64,000 bases of DNA from Phycisphaerales bacterium (lineage in GTDB: Bacteria; Planctomycetota; Phycisphaerae; UBA1845; UTPLA1). The translations under genes were made by a program, and so were the position numbers. Location of the stretch: assembly GCA_020639075.1 (NCBI GenBank), contig JACKHI010000001.1:4030001-4094000 (forward strand), written 5' to 3'. Positions 17,526 to 27,225 of this stretch are shown here, piece by piece. How positions within the stretch are numbered: the stretch's first letter is position 1; the number at the start of each line of letters is the position of its first letter. The notes beneath the pieces were generated by a model. It had not been told where the DNA came from, ran no database searches, and saw nothing but the letters and a program-made list of their open reading frames with translations.

Positions 17526-19760
17526 ATGGACGCTGAAAAGCAACGACTTCATTTTCGAATCCGTGGAATGACCTGCGGCGCCTGCGCGCAGCGCGTGGAG
17601 CGCGCGATGCAATCTGTGGACGGCGTCGACGAGGCCAGCGTCAATTTGCTGGCAGAGTCGGCGACTGCGAGCGTGCGCGATCGCGATGCGGCGGCGATGC
17701 TGATCGAGCGCGTGCGCGCGGCCGGCTACGATGCCGAGAGCGTTGCGGCGGGTCGCGATCTGCTCGATCGACTTTCGTCAGATCGCGATCATCGCGAGTC
17801 GCTGCGACGCCATCGCCAGGCCCTCGTCCAGGCGATCGGTCTGGCCTTGCCCGTGATCGGCCTCGAATACCTGATTCCCTATCTGTGGGGTACGGGCGCG
17901 GCCCAGGCGCCGGGGCGACTGATGCAGGTCGTGTTGCTCGTGATGCTGGCGATCAGTCCGGCCGGCGCGCCGATCCTCATCGGCGGCCTGCGGGCGCTGC
18001 TCCATCGCGCCGGCAATATGGAACTCCTGATCACGACCGGCGTCGTTGCGGCCTTTGTCAGCGGCGTGTACGGGACGATCGCTCACGATCCGGCGTTCAT
18101 TCACTTTCACGCCGCCGCGATGATCCTGGCGATCGTCTGCATCGGTCGCTATCTGGAAGCGCGGGCGCGCGGCCGCGCGACGGCGGCGATTGCGGCGCTG
18201 GCGAGACGGGCGCCGAAGGAGGCGCTGGTCCGGCGGGGCGACGCATGGGAGAAGATACCGGCCGATCGCGTTGAGAAGGGCGATTCGGTGCGCGTGCCGA
18301 TTCATATGGCGATTCCCGTCGACGGCGAAGTCATCGACGGCAGTGCGGACGTCGATGAGCGGTTGCTGACGGGCGAGCCGATGCCCGTCACGAAGCATGC
18401 GGGGGATCTCGTGTCGGCCGGGACGCTCGTCATCGACGGTTCCATTGACATTCGCGCGACGGAAGTCGGCAAGCTGGCGGCGCTCGGGCGCGTGGCGTCG
18501 CTCGTCGAACAGGCACAGCACAGTCGGACGCAGATGCAGCGAATGGCGGACAAGCTCGCGGCAGTCCTCACTCCTGTGATTGTCCTGATTGCGATCGCGA
18601 CGTTTCTCGGTTGGATCGTGTTCGGCAGCGTCGCACACGCGGCGCACGGCGCTCGGGCGGCGATTGCAGTGCTCGTCGTGGCGTGTCCTTGTGCGCTCGG
18701 ACTTGCGACGCCGACGGCGACGATGGTCGCGACAAGCATCGCGGCACTGCGCGGAATCCTCGTGCGCGACGCGGCGACGCTGGAAACGATGGGACGGATC
18801 GATACCGTCGTGTGGGACAAGACCGGCACGCTGACGGCGGGCGATCCGCACGTTTCAGCCATGTCGACGGCAGGCGGCTTTGACGAGAACGCGTTGCTGC
18901 GATTCGCCGCGACGGCGGAAAAGTACGCGTCACATCCGCTGGGCAAAGCGATCGTGCGCGAGGCGCAACGCCGGGACATTGTGTTGACGGATCCGACGTC
19001 GTTCAGTTCGCATCCCGGCCTCGGTGTGTCGGCGACGATCGACGGCAAAGAGGTACTCGTCGGCAGCGAGCGATTCCTTTTGGAACAGGGCGTTGAACCA
19101 ACGGACAAGGGCGATGGTCCTGCGAATGGCTCGCGCGTGGAAGTGGCCGTCGACAGGCGGCGTGTTGGTACGATCGATGCGGCGGATTCGGTTCGACCTT
19201 CAGCGGCGTCGGCGATTGGTCGGCTGCGCAGGATGGGGATTGCGTCGCGGTTGCTGACAGGGGATTCGCCAACGGCGGCGGACGGAGTGGCCTCGCTCGT
19301 CGGTATCGACGCCGACTGCGTGGATGCCGCGGTCGATCCGGCGGGTAAGCGGGATCGCGTGGCGGCGTTGCGTCAGGCGTCAAACGCCGTCGCGATGATC
19401 GGGGACGGCATCAACGACGCCGCGGCCCTGGCGGCGGCGGATGTCGGTGTCGCGTTTGCGACGGGGGCGGATGTCGCGGTCGAATCCGCAGGGATTTCGC
19501 TGGTCGGAAGCACGCCGCAACTCGTGGCGGATGCGGTGGAGATCTCCCGCGTGGCGGTACGCGTGATTCGAGAGAATCTCTTTTGGGCGTTCTTTTACAA
19601 TCTGCTTATGATTCCACTCGCAGCGACGGGGCATGTACCTCCGGGCTGGGCGGCGGCGGCAATGATGCTCAGTTCGTTGACCGTGGTGTTGAACGCATTG
19701 CGAATCCCGCGAATTTGGCGTCAGCGCGAGGCCGGGCGTTTGCAAGTTGGAATTGAATGA
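17526..19760 (+). CDS. copA: Copper-translocating P1B-type ATPase
   Basis: Inner-membrane Cu(I) exporter. Parts in order: N-terminal HMA domain with GMTCGACAQRVERAM (residues about 15-30); eight membrane segments; actuator-domain LLTGEPMPV; the Cu(I) site CPC in VACPCALGLATP (about 388); phosphorylation motif DKTGTLT (about 433); nucleotide-domain HP pair in ASHPLGKAI; and the hinge MIGDGINDAAALAAADVGVA. At 744 aa with a single HMA domain it is a normal bacterial CopA. The ribF start codon overlaps its stop (ATGA). Confidence 0.95.
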   Translation: MDAEKQRLHFRIRGMTCGACAQRVERAMQSVDGVDEASVNLLAESATASVRDRDAAAMLIERVRAAGYDAESVAAGRDLLDRLSSDRDHRESLRRHRQALVQAIGLALPVIGLEYLIPYLWGTGAAQAPGRLMQVVLLVMLAISPAGAPILIGGLRALLHRAGNMELLITTGVVAAFVSGVYGTIAHDPAFIHFHAAAMILAIVCIGRYLEARARGRATAAIAALARRAPKEALVRRGDAWEKIPADRVEKGDSVRVPIHMAIPVDGEVIDGSADVDERLLTGEPMPVTKHAGDLVSAGTLVIDGSIDIRATEVGKLAALGRVASLVEQAQHSRTQMQRMADKLAAVLTPVIVLIAIATFLGWIVFGSVAHAAHGARAAIAVLVVACPCALGLATPTATMVATSIAALRGILVRDAATLETMGRIDTVVWDKTGTLTAGDPHVSAMSTAGGFDENALLRFAATAEKYASHPLGKAIVREAQRRDIVLTDPTSFSSHPGLGVSATIDGKEVLVGSERFLLEQGVEPTDKGDGPANGSRVEVAVDRRRVGTIDAADSVRPSAASAIGRLRRMGIASRLLTGDSPTAADGVASLVGIDADCVDAAVDPAGKRDRVAALRQASNAVAMIGDGINDAAALAAADVGVAFATGADVAVESAGISLVGSTPQLVADAVEISRVAVRVIRENLFWAFFYNLLMIPLAATGHVPPGWAAAAMMLSSLTVVLNALRIPRIWRQREAGRLQVGIE

Positions 19761-20734
19761 CGGACGTGAAGACATTTGACAGCGTGGCGGAGATCGATGC
19801 CTCGTACCGCGGCGCCGTGCTGACGGTCGGTAACTTCGACGGCGTTCATCTCGGTCATCAGCGGATTCTGCGAACGTCGCGCGCCCTGGCGCACGTGTCG
19901 AGTTCATTCGTGATCGCGATGACGTTTGAACCGCATCCGCTGACGCTGTTGCGGCCCGACGCGGCCCCGGCGCAATTGACGCCGTGGGATGAGAAAGTAC
20001 GGCTGCTGGGCAGCGCCGGCGCAGACGCCGTCGTTCGATTGCAGACGGATTGGCCGCTACTGTCGATTCCCGCCGAGGATTTCATTCGGGAGATTCTCGT
20101 CAAGCGAATTCACCCGTCGTATATCGTTGAAGGGCCAGACTTCGGGTTTGGTCGCAATCGGGCGGGGACTGTTGAAACACTGGAGGCGATGTCGGAGCGC
20201 GGCGGCTATCGCGTGCACATCGTCGATCCCTGTCGTATGACGATCGGCGATGAGTCGATCGTCGTATCAAGTACGCAGGTCCGAGCCTGTGTCGCAAAGG
20301 GCGACGTCGAGGCGGCCGCGGTCTGTTTGGGCAGAGCCTACACGCTGATTGGGCGCGTGATGCACGGCGAGGCGGAAGGCCGAAAGCTGGGTTTTCCGAC
20401 GATCAACCTGGAGACGCACGATCAGTTGATCCCCGGCGAGGGGGTCTATGCCGGCGTCTCTGACATCGGCGGCCATCGGCGGGCGGCGGCGATCAGCGTG
20501 GGGCATCGACCGACGCTGGGCGGGACGGGCATCGTCGTCGAGGCGTTTCTGCTGGGGGAGTCGGCGGATCTGTACCACAAAGTGGTGCGTCTGGAGTTTC
20601 ACGCGTTCGTGCGAGCGCAGAAGCGATTCGAGTCGCGCGAGGCGCTGACGGCGCAGATCGCGAGCGATATCGAGAAGGTCAAGGCGGCGATCACGCCGGA
20701 AAGGCTGGCGAGTGACGGAACCACCAAGAATTGA
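19757..20734 (+). CDS. ribF: Bifunctional riboflavin kinase / FAD synthetase
   Basis: Makes FMN from riboflavin and then FAD. The N-terminal nucleotidyltransferase domain shows LTVGNFDGVHLGHQRIL (about 22-38), EPHPLTLLRP and the VVSSTQVRACVAKGDVEAA helix. The C-terminal kinase domain starts near residue 190 with YTLIGRVMHGEAEGRKLGFPTINLE and includes the GVYAGV strand. Length 325 aa is typical. It overlaps copA at its 5' end by an ATGA and the DHH gene at its 3' end by 23 bases, so the run is probably one operon. Confidence 0.95.
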   Translation: MTDVKTFDSVAEIDASYRGAVLTVGNFDGVHLGHQRILRTSRALAHVSSSFVIAMTFEPHPLTLLRPDAAPAQLTPWDEKVRLLGSAGADAVVRLQTDWPLLSIPAEDFIREILVKRIHPSYIVEGPDFGFGRNRAGTVETLEAMSERGGYRVHIVDPCRMTIGDESIVVSSTQVRACVAKGDVEAAAVCLGRAYTLIGRVMHGEAEGRKLGFPTINLETHDQLIPGEGVYAGVSDIGGHRRAAAISVGHRPTLGGTGIVVEAFLLGESADLYHKVVRLEFHAFVRAQKRFESREALTAQIASDIEKVKAAITPERLASDGTTKN

Positions 20735-21737
20735 CGCGGGCGAAGCCGCAGCGCGACTATCAAAGGCGGATCGCGTGCTGATCACGACGCACGCGCGGGC
20801 GGACGGCGACGCGCTGGGTTCCGCGGCTGGATTGGCGAGAATCCTGAGGGCGCGAGGCAAGCACGTGGAAGTGTATCTTCACGAGCCCGTGCTTGAGCGG
20901 TATCGCTTCCTGCCGGAGATGAACACGATGCGACTGTGGTCGCCCGCCGACGCACACGTTTTGATGGGTCGCGCCGATCTGCTCGTCGTCGTGGACACGT
21001 GCTCAGCCATCCAGATTGGCGAGATCGCCGATGCGTGGGCGGCGTCGTCCAAGCCGAAACTCGCGATCGATCATCACGTGACGCGCGATCCGATCGTCGA
21101 TGCGATCTACGTCGATGAAACAAATGCGGCAACGGCGGCGATGATCGAGCACCTTTGCGCGGCTGCGGACTGGTCGATCGATGCCGATACGGCGACGCTT
21201 CTGTACTCGGGCCTCGCGACGGATACGGGCTGGTTCCAGTTCTCCAACGCGAACGCGAGCGCCTTCGAGACGGCCGGGCGGCTCGTCGCGGCCGGCGCCA
21301 GGCCGAACGAACTATACGAACAGCTCTACAAGAACGATCCCGAAGCGAGATTGCGATTGATCGGCGAGGTGCTGCAAACCTTCGAGATGCACTGCGACAA
21401 TCGTCTTGCGGTCATACGGATCGATCGACCGATGCTCGAGCGATGCAAGGCGACGGGCAAGCTGTCGGAGGAGGTCATCAACGAGCCGCAGCGCATCGGC
21501 AGCGTGGTTGCGGCCGTCTTGTTGATCGAACCCTACGTCGGGGACGGTCCGATTCGCGTGAGTTTTCGCAGCAAGCGGGATATCGACGTTGCGGCGATCG
21601 CGCGGCAGTTCGGCGGCGGCGGTCACGCCCGTGCCGCGGGGGCGAAGCTGGCGACGTCGCTCGACGAGGCCTATCGGCAGGTGACGGCGGTTATGATCCC
21701 CGCCGTTGAAGCATGCGCCGCAGGTGAGGCCAGATGA
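20712..21737 (+). CDS. nrnA: DHH/DHHA1 phosphoesterase (NrnA-like oligoribonuclease / pAp phosphatase)
   Basis: Cytosolic manganese-dependent phosphoesterase that degrades nano-RNA and/or 3'-phosphoadenosine 5'-phosphate. Motifs are THARADGDALGSAAGLA (I), VVVDTCSAIQ (II), the name-giving DHH in AIDHHVTRD (III), ATDTGWFQFSNA (IV), and the C-terminal DHHA1 loop FGGGGHARAAGAKL. Length 341 aa is normal. NrnA genes are often close to ribF, as here. The ATG of the next gene overlaps its stop (ATGATGA). Confidence 0.92.
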   Translation: MTEPPRIDAGEAAARLSKADRVLITTHARADGDALGSAAGLARILRARGKHVEVYLHEPVLERYRFLPEMNTMRLWSPADAHVLMGRADLLVVVDTCSAIQIGEIADAWAASSKPKLAIDHHVTRDPIVDAIYVDETNAATAAMIEHLCAAADWSIDADTATLLYSGLATDTGWFQFSNANASAFETAGRLVAAGARPNELYEQLYKNDPEARLRLIGEVLQTFEMHCDNRLAVIRIDRPMLERCKATGKLSEEVINEPQRIGSVVAAVLLIEPYVGDGPIRVSFRSKRDIDVAAIARQFGGGGHARAAGAKLATSLDEAYRQVTAVMIPAVEACAAGEAR

Positions 21738-22585
21738 TGACGCATACCGACAAGACTCTGCCGCGACCTCACACGTGGCCCGCCGGCGTTCGAGTCATGC
21801 TGACGGCGTTCGTGGGAATGATCGGCGTCGGCTACCTGTTCGCGATCGCGAACATCTACCATCAACATCAGATGGCGGACGGCGAGGCGGGACTCTCGCT
21901 GAATGATCTTCGTGCGGCATACAGCGGTCTGACGATCCGGCGCACGAACGAGACGACGATTCCCTCGCGGATGTTGACGATGCTCCGAACGAGCATGCGC
22001 GAGTATGTTGACGATGATGCGGATTTCAATGTGCTGGAAAGCTGGCTGAAGGCCGGCGGTTCCGAGGCGGGGCTGACGGAGGGCGAGAAGCGCAGGACGC
22101 CGGAGCGCGTGCTGATTCTGAATTGCCTGCGTTGCCATGCGGAGGACTCGAACACGGAGATTTCGCATAAGTCCCCTTTTGGACCTGACGAGCTCACGGT
22201 CGACTACTCGATGATCAAGGAGTTCGTGGCCGTCGAGACAAGCGTCAATCGCGACATCGTGGAAGTCCCACCACAGCTGACGATTCCGCGGCTGGTGCTC
22301 GTGACGCACGCCCACATGCTGGCCATTCCCGTGTTCACATTGATCATCGGGGGGCTCTTTGCCGGCGCGAGGTTTCCGAAGCGGCTCCAATCGTGGCTGA
22401 CGCCATTGCCGATGCTGGCCCTGATTCTGGATTTTTCCGGCTGGTGGTTGGCGCGGAGTATTTCGGGGGCTGTTTTCGTAATTGCCGGCGCCGGGGCGAT
22501 CTTCGGTCTTGTGTTCGGCCTGCAGATCATCGTCGTCGTGCTGGACTTATGGAGATCCGGGCCGCGCAGCGCGTCATCGGATTGA
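21734..22585 (+). CDS. Membrane protein with a single heme c motif (CLRCH)
   Basis: 283 aa. One N-terminal membrane helix (VMLTAFVGMIGVGYLFAIA, about 19-37) is followed by an exported loop of about 145 residues with a CxxCH motif (LNCLRCHAEDSN, near 137), where a heme could be attached covalently. Four further hydrophobic helices fill the C-terminal half. THAHMLAIPVFTLIIGGLF contains histidines at a membrane boundary that could serve as axial ligands. I cannot name a characterised family; a cytochrome-like electron-transfer or redox-sensor membrane protein is an inference. Overlap with nrnA indicates cotranscription. Confidence 0.75.
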   Translation: MMTHTDKTLPRPHTWPAGVRVMLTAFVGMIGVGYLFAIANIYHQHQMADGEAGLSLNDLRAAYSGLTIRRTNETTIPSRMLTMLRTSMREYVDDDADFNVLESWLKAGGSEAGLTEGEKRRTPERVLILNCLRCHAEDSNTEISHKSPFGPDELTVDYSMIKEFVAVETSVNRDIVEVPPQLTIPRLVLVTHAHMLAIPVFTLIIGGLFAGARFPKRLQSWLTPLPMLALILDFSGWWLARSISGAVFVIAGAGAIFGLVFGLQIIVVVLDLWRSGPRSASSD

Positions 22586-22752
22586 CGGCGTCGCGTCGAT
22601 TCGCGCGGGCGACTCGGGGATGATGGCCGGAAATCATCGATTGCCGCCTACAGAACTATGGCGCTTCTGCGTACAATGAGGCCGGCGACGACATTCGAAC
22701 GATCATGTATCGCGAACCAGAAAATTCCGGCGCAGACTCAGGTACCAGGCGA

Positions 22753-23721
22753 ATGACAGCTCTATCGACGGACGCACAATCACACGGCGACTTAGTCACG
22801 AAGCTCAAGGCGCTGCGGGCCAATATCGAATCCGTGTTCATCGGCAAGGCGGATGCGATCAACCAGATGCTTGTCGGTTTGATCGCGCGAGGGCATGTCC
22901 TGGTGGAAGACGTCCCGGGCGTCGGAAAGACGGTGCTGGCCCGTGCCGTCGCCAAGAGCATCGACTGCCGATTCTCGCGGATCCAGATGACGCCCGATCT
23001 GCTGCCGTCGGATATCCTCGGCGTGAGCGTCTACAACGACAAAGCCGGGACTTTTGACTTCAAGCAGGGACCGATCTTCGCGAACATCATCCTGGCGGAT
23101 GAAATCAATCGAACGACGCCGCGCACGCAGTCGGCATTGCTCGAGGCGATGAACGAAGCGCAAGTAAGCGTTGACGGTCGCACAGTCCGGCTCGAACGCC
23201 CGTTCATGGTGATCGCGACGCAGAATCCGTTCGAATTCGAGGGGACGTATTTTCTGCCCGAGAACCAGCTGGATCGTTTTCTGCTTCGGATCAACATCGG
23301 TTATCCGGATCGCGAGTACGAGCGGCGAATTCTCCGGGAGCAGCCGGATCGCGGCGCGCTGGAATCACTGTCGCCGTCCATGACCGGCAGCGACGTGTTG
23401 CAACTCCAGTCGGCGGCGGACCTGGTCCGGGTGGACGACGTCCTGATGGACTATCTCCAGGATGTGGTCGATGCGACGCGGAAGCACGATGCGATTCAGG
23501 TCGGCGTGTCGCCGCGCGGTGCGCTGTCGCTATTGCGCGGGGCCAAGGCGATGGCCGTCCTGCACGGTCGGGACTACGCGATTCCCGACGACTTCAAATC
23601 GCTGTTCCTGCCCGCATTCGCACATCGGCTGGTGAGTAAGTCCTATCTCCACGACGGGCACACGACGTCGACAGAACAGGTCATGCTTGAGATTCTCGAA
23701 AACGTCGCCGCCCCGAGCTAG
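22753..23721 (+). CDS. MoxR-family AAA+ ATPase
   Basis: Predicted chaperone-like ATPase that acts with the DUF58 protein encoded downstream. Walker A is DVPGVGKTVLA (about residue 58), Walker B is ILADEINRT (about 116), sensor-1 is VIATQNPFEFEGTY, and the arginine finger lies in LDRFLLRI. The C-terminal lid (VGVSPRGALSLLRGAKAMAVLHGRDYAIPDD) is the MoxR signature. The open frame begins at ATG 22705, but the first 16 codons are unconserved; I prefer ATG 22753 (MTALSTDAQ), which gives 322 aa. MoxR - DUF58 - transglutaminase is a common bacterial gene order. Confidence 0.93.
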   Translation: MTALSTDAQSHGDLVTKLKALRANIESVFIGKADAINQMLVGLIARGHVLVEDVPGVGKTVLARAVAKSIDCRFSRIQMTPDLLPSDILGVSVYNDKAGTFDFKQGPIFANIILADEINRTTPRTQSALLEAMNEAQVSVDGRTVRLERPFMVIATQNPFEFEGTYFLPENQLDRFLLRINIGYPDREYERRILREQPDRGALESLSPSMTGSDVLQLQSAADLVRVDDVLMDYLQDVVDATRKHDAIQVGVSPRGALSLLRGAKAMAVLHGRDYAIPDDFKSLFLPAFAHRLVSKSYLHDGHTTSTEQVMLEILENVAAPS

Positions 23722-23767
23722 GCGATCGGCGTCGTCGCCTCCGGGTTTGAATGGGACGAGTCGAACG

Positions 23768-24994
23768 ATGGGTTTTTTCTCGCTCCGCCGAAATCGCGAA
23801 GTCCGCAACGAAGGCGTGCGCCTGACGTGGGGCGGGTCCGTCTTTCTCATCGGCGTGCTGCTCATCGGCCTGACAGCCGTGGACGCGGATATCAACCTGT
23901 TGCTGTTGATGTTCGGATTCTGCGCCGGTGCATACATTGTGAATGCGACGTATGGATGGCGGGCCCTGCGGCACCTTCGGGTTCGCCGCGTCGTGCCGGA
24001 GTCGGTTATCGCCGGCCAGTCCTTCCAGATTCGCTACATCGTGACGAACCAGCATCGCTGGGCAATTGCCCGAAGCGTTGTGCTTGAGGACATTTTTCCG
24101 GGCAGGCATCGCGACGAGACGCCGCAGGCATTCATCCGCAGCCTGCGACCGGGCGAATCCATCACGCTGAACGTGCAGTTCATTTGTCGCGAACGCGGCC
24201 GGATACCGCTGCAGGCGGTTCGATTCTTCAGTCGCTTCCCGTTCAATCTCGTGACCAAGTCGGTCCGCCTGGTTGCGGAGGACGAGCTGATCGTCTGTCC
24301 GGCCGTCGGTCGAATGCTGATCGATCCGACAAGTGCGGCCCGCTCGACCGAATCCTCTGTGACGGCGTCGACGGCCGGTCGATCGCGCGGCGACGAGGAG
24401 TACTCCGGGATTCGCGAGTATCGTCATGGCGACAGCGTTCGGAAAATCTACTGGCGCCGCAGTGCGCGGACCGGCCAACTCGTGATTCGTGAGACGACGC
24501 AAAGTGTGAACAAGCAGTTCTGGTGTGCGATCGATACGCGCAGCAAGCGCCGCAGCCAGGCCGAGGCCGAGGCGCTCGAAAAGACGATGTCGGCGGCGGC
24601 GACGTTTATCTGTTCGGCCCTGGAGCAGGGCGCGAGCGTCGGGCTGATCTGCAACGGGGATCCGCTCGTGATTCTGCCGCCCGGTTCCGGCAGAGCCTAT
24701 CGGCCGCGGCTGATGCGCGAACTCGGGTTGCGCGAAGGAGGCCACGAGGACTCGCTTGCTCAGCAGATACGGCGGCATCCATGGCCCACGCGATGGCAGG
24801 CCTCGTGCGTGCTCTTCTCGGTGCGCGACGATGCGGAAACGCGCGATGCCGCTGCGTGCCTGAAACGCACGTTGGGACCGACGCGATGCGTGATCGCCAA
24901 TACGCCGGGATTCGACCAGGTCGTTTCGCTATCGGGCGAAAAGAAGAACAACGTTCGGAGGAACGGCGGCGGAAAGGGGCGATCGGCGGCATGA
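23768..24994 (+). CDS. DUF58 protein
   Basis: Membrane-anchored DUF58 protein, the usual partner of MoxR ATPases. Two N-terminal membrane helices (about residues 20-65: GSVFLIGVLLIGLTAV, INLLLLMFGFCAGAYIV) precede a beta-rich domain and the DUF58 core, EEYSGIREYRHGDSVRKIYWRRSARTGQLVIRE (about 215-245). The open frame reaches back to 23687 inside the MoxR gene. I chose ATG 23768 (MGFFSLRRNREVRNEGVRL) because the family starts there and it leaves 46 bases after MoxR. The basic C-terminal tail is unconserved. The next gene starts on its stop codon (ATGA). Confidence 0.9.
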   Translation: MGFFSLRRNREVRNEGVRLTWGGSVFLIGVLLIGLTAVDADINLLLLMFGFCAGAYIVNATYGWRALRHLRVRRVVPESVIAGQSFQIRYIVTNQHRWAIARSVVLEDIFPGRHRDETPQAFIRSLRPGESITLNVQFICRERGRIPLQAVRFFSRFPFNLVTKSVRLVAEDELIVCPAVGRMLIDPTSAARSTESSVTASTAGRSRGDEEYSGIREYRHGDSVRKIYWRRSARTGQLVIRETTQSVNKQFWCAIDTRSKRRSQAEAEALEKTMSAAATFICSALEQGASVGLICNGDPLVILPPGSGRAYRPRLMRELGLREGGHEDSLAQQIRRHPWPTRWQASCVLFSVRDDAETRDAAACLKRTLGPTRCVIANTPGFDQVVSLSGEKKNNVRRNGGGKGRSAA

Positions 24995-27222
24995 GGCCTC
25001 TGAGTCCGCTCCATATTGTCCTGCTCCTGCTCACGCTGGCGAACATGCTGCCGGCGATGGAAGTCGAAGGGACGTGGTGGCTCTACGGCATCGCGATCGG
25101 TTGCGCCGCCCTCAGTTGTCTCTGGCTGAGCCGATCGGACGGTCGGCCGCTGCCGCAGTGGGTCATCCACCTGTCCGTCTTCGCTTCCGTTGCGTTTCTG
25201 TGTTGGGAAATGTTCGGCCAGCACGACGAACCCACAGTTCACATCGTCGACCTGTCGCACTTCATCGCCCTGCTCGCGTGTATCAAGTTTTTCGAATGCG
25301 TGACGTATCGGGACGCCGGTCTGATCGCGATCATCTCGTTCCTGCTCATGTCGATCAGCGCCCTGATCAGCGCGAGCCCGATGTTCGGACTCGTCATCGC
25401 GCTCGATCTGACGATCGGCGTCGGCTGGCTGATGAGTTTTCACGCCGAGCGCGATCAGTACCAGATCGAAACCAGAATGTTGAAACTGTCGGGCAGCGAG
25501 CCGGTCGTCGTGTCATCATCGACGCCGTCGCGCAAGGGGCCGGCATACAGTCGCGCCGTCGGCGCCAGTGCGATCTATCTGTTGATCACGGCGCTCGTGA
25601 TCTTCGTATTTCTTCCGCGCGGTCTTTACGGCGGAATCTTCGGGCGAATGCACGGTCTCGTGCCGGTCAGCGTTACGGGACTGAGCGACGTCGTTGAACT
25701 GAATGACTCGGCCGTTTTCGAAGATCCGACGCCTGTGTTCAAGGTGCGATTCTCGAAAGGCGGAATACCGATCAGCGGGGAGGACTACAGCGCCTACCTT
25801 CGATCACGTACATTTGATCGGTATTATCAGGGCCGATGGAGCGGAACCCCCATGCTGGTGCCGCGCGCCATTGCGCAATTCGATCCCGATACGCCGGCGC
25901 CGCTCATCGACATGCCTGCGGCGCCGGCGCTGAATACGCTGTTGAAGCAGGAATTCTGGCTGGATTCCATCGGCAGCGGCGTGTTGTTCGCCGTGTACCC
26001 GCCCGTGTTGATTGACGCAAAGTACGTCAAGGGACTCAGGCAGGATCGCAACGATTTCACTATGGAAGCTGCGGGGATCCGTGAAGCGGCGCAGTATACG
26101 GTATATTCTCTTCAATCAGACGCGGGCCCGGTTGCCGCTCGATTGCGCCGCGAATCGGCGCCCCGCCGGGAATTCAACTCGGAGATCCCATTGCGCGTTC
26201 GCGAGTTGGCTTCGGAGCTGGCGCTGCGATTCGGCGATCCGAGCGACGCGGCACAGCACGAGGCGATTGCGCGCGGCTTCGAGCGATACCTGAATTCGAC
26301 GGACTTCGAGTACACGCTTCGCCGCGGACCGCTACGCAAGGGCGTCGAACCCGTCGTCGATTTCCTGTTCGACAATCGGCGCGGCCATTGCGAGTTCTTC
26401 GCGACGGCGATGGTGCTGATGTGTCAGTCCGTGGGGATTCGAGCGCGGCTCGTCTCGGGATATCACGGCGGCGAATTCAACGACGCGGGCGGGTTCTTTC
26501 GCGTTCGGCAGAAGGACGCCCATGCGTGGGTCGAAGTCTATACACAAGGACGCGGTTGGCTGACGTTCGATCCGACGCCGGCGGGCGGTGAGTCGGCTCG
26601 GCGCCGAGACGAGTCGCTCTGGGCACAGGCGCGTCGCTCGATGGATTTCCTGCAATTCAAATGGTCGACATGGGTTGTCTCGTTCGACCAGGAAAGCCGC
26701 GACGACCTGGCTGCCGGCGTCAAGAAATGGCTGGCGAAATTCTCGGAGGACTTCGACGAACGGCGCACCTTCGGTGAGTTGATCAAGACGTTCATTTATG
26801 GCCCCGATGTCTTCGTCTGGTGGCAGCGCGTACTGTATTGGCTGCTCCTGCTTCTGTTTGTCGTGCTCGTCGTCCTGTTGTTTCGCGTGCTTTGGATTCT
26901 CTCGCTCTACGTTCGCGAACTCGTCGCCGACCGCAGCGAAACGCAGGAACGCATCGCGCGCCGGCCCGAGGCCCGATTCTATGATCGCCTGCTCCTTCTG
27001 CTGGCGGCAAAGGGCCATGTCAAGCCGCCGCATGTGACGCCGCGAGAATTCGCCCTGAAGTTGTCGGCCGCTCACGAAGATCTCCGTGCACTATCCGACT
27101 TTACGGAGTGGTTCTACGAAGTGCAGTACGGCCAGCGCGATCTGTCGGAATCGCGATGGCAGCGGCTTCGGCAGTTCATTACGCGGCTGCGCGAAGACGC
27201 CGCATTCGGCTCGAGAACCTGA
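24991..27222 (+). CDS. Transglutaminase-like membrane protein (TgpA type: DUF3488, transglutaminase core, DUF4129)
   Basis: 743 aa. Six or so N-terminal membrane helices (residues about 8-215) are followed by a periplasmic domain with the transglutaminase catalytic triad: Cys in RRGHCEFFATAM (about 465), His in KDAHAWVEVY (about 512) and Asp in WLTFDPTPAG (about 527). One further helix follows near 613 (VLYWLLLLLFVVLVVLLF), then a cytosolic DUF4129-like tail. The start at ATG 24991 overlaps the DUF58 stop; the in-frame extension back to 24523 is a shadow of the DUF58 gene. With MoxR and DUF58 it probably modifies or processes envelope proteins. Confidence 0.92.
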   Translation: MRPLSPLHIVLLLLTLANMLPAMEVEGTWWLYGIAIGCAALSCLWLSRSDGRPLPQWVIHLSVFASVAFLCWEMFGQHDEPTVHIVDLSHFIALLACIKFFECVTYRDAGLIAIISFLLMSISALISASPMFGLVIALDLTIGVGWLMSFHAERDQYQIETRMLKLSGSEPVVVSSSTPSRKGPAYSRAVGASAIYLLITALVIFVFLPRGLYGGIFGRMHGLVPVSVTGLSDVVELNDSAVFEDPTPVFKVRFSKGGIPISGEDYSAYLRSRTFDRYYQGRWSGTPMLVPRAIAQFDPDTPAPLIDMPAAPALNTLLKQEFWLDSIGSGVLFAVYPPVLIDAKYVKGLRQDRNDFTMEAAGIREAAQYTVYSLQSDAGPVAARLRRESAPRREFNSEIPLRVRELASELALRFGDPSDAAQHEAIARGFERYLNSTDFEYTLRRGPLRKGVEPVVDFLFDNRRGHCEFFATAMVLMCQSVGIRARLVSGYHGGEFNDAGGFFRVRQKDAHAWVEVYTQGRGWLTFDPTPAGGESARRRDESLWAQARRSMDFLQFKWSTWVVSFDQESRDDLAAGVKKWLAKFSEDFDERRTFGELIKTFIYGPDVFVWWQRVLYWLLLLLFVVLVVLLFRVLWILSLYVRELVADRSETQERIARRPEARFYDRLLLLLAAKGHVKPPHVTPREFALKLSAAHEDLRALSDFTEWFYEVQYGQRDLSESRWQRLRQFITRLREDAAFGSRT

Positions 27223-27225
27223 TCT

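Noticed and set aside
17778..18851. 357-codon minus-strand frame over copA
   Set aside because: Arg-rich mirror of the ATPase gene with no motif.
24523..24990. N-terminal extension of the transglutaminase-like gene
   Set aside because: It is the shadow of the DUF58 gene; the ATGA start at 24991 begins the first membrane helix.
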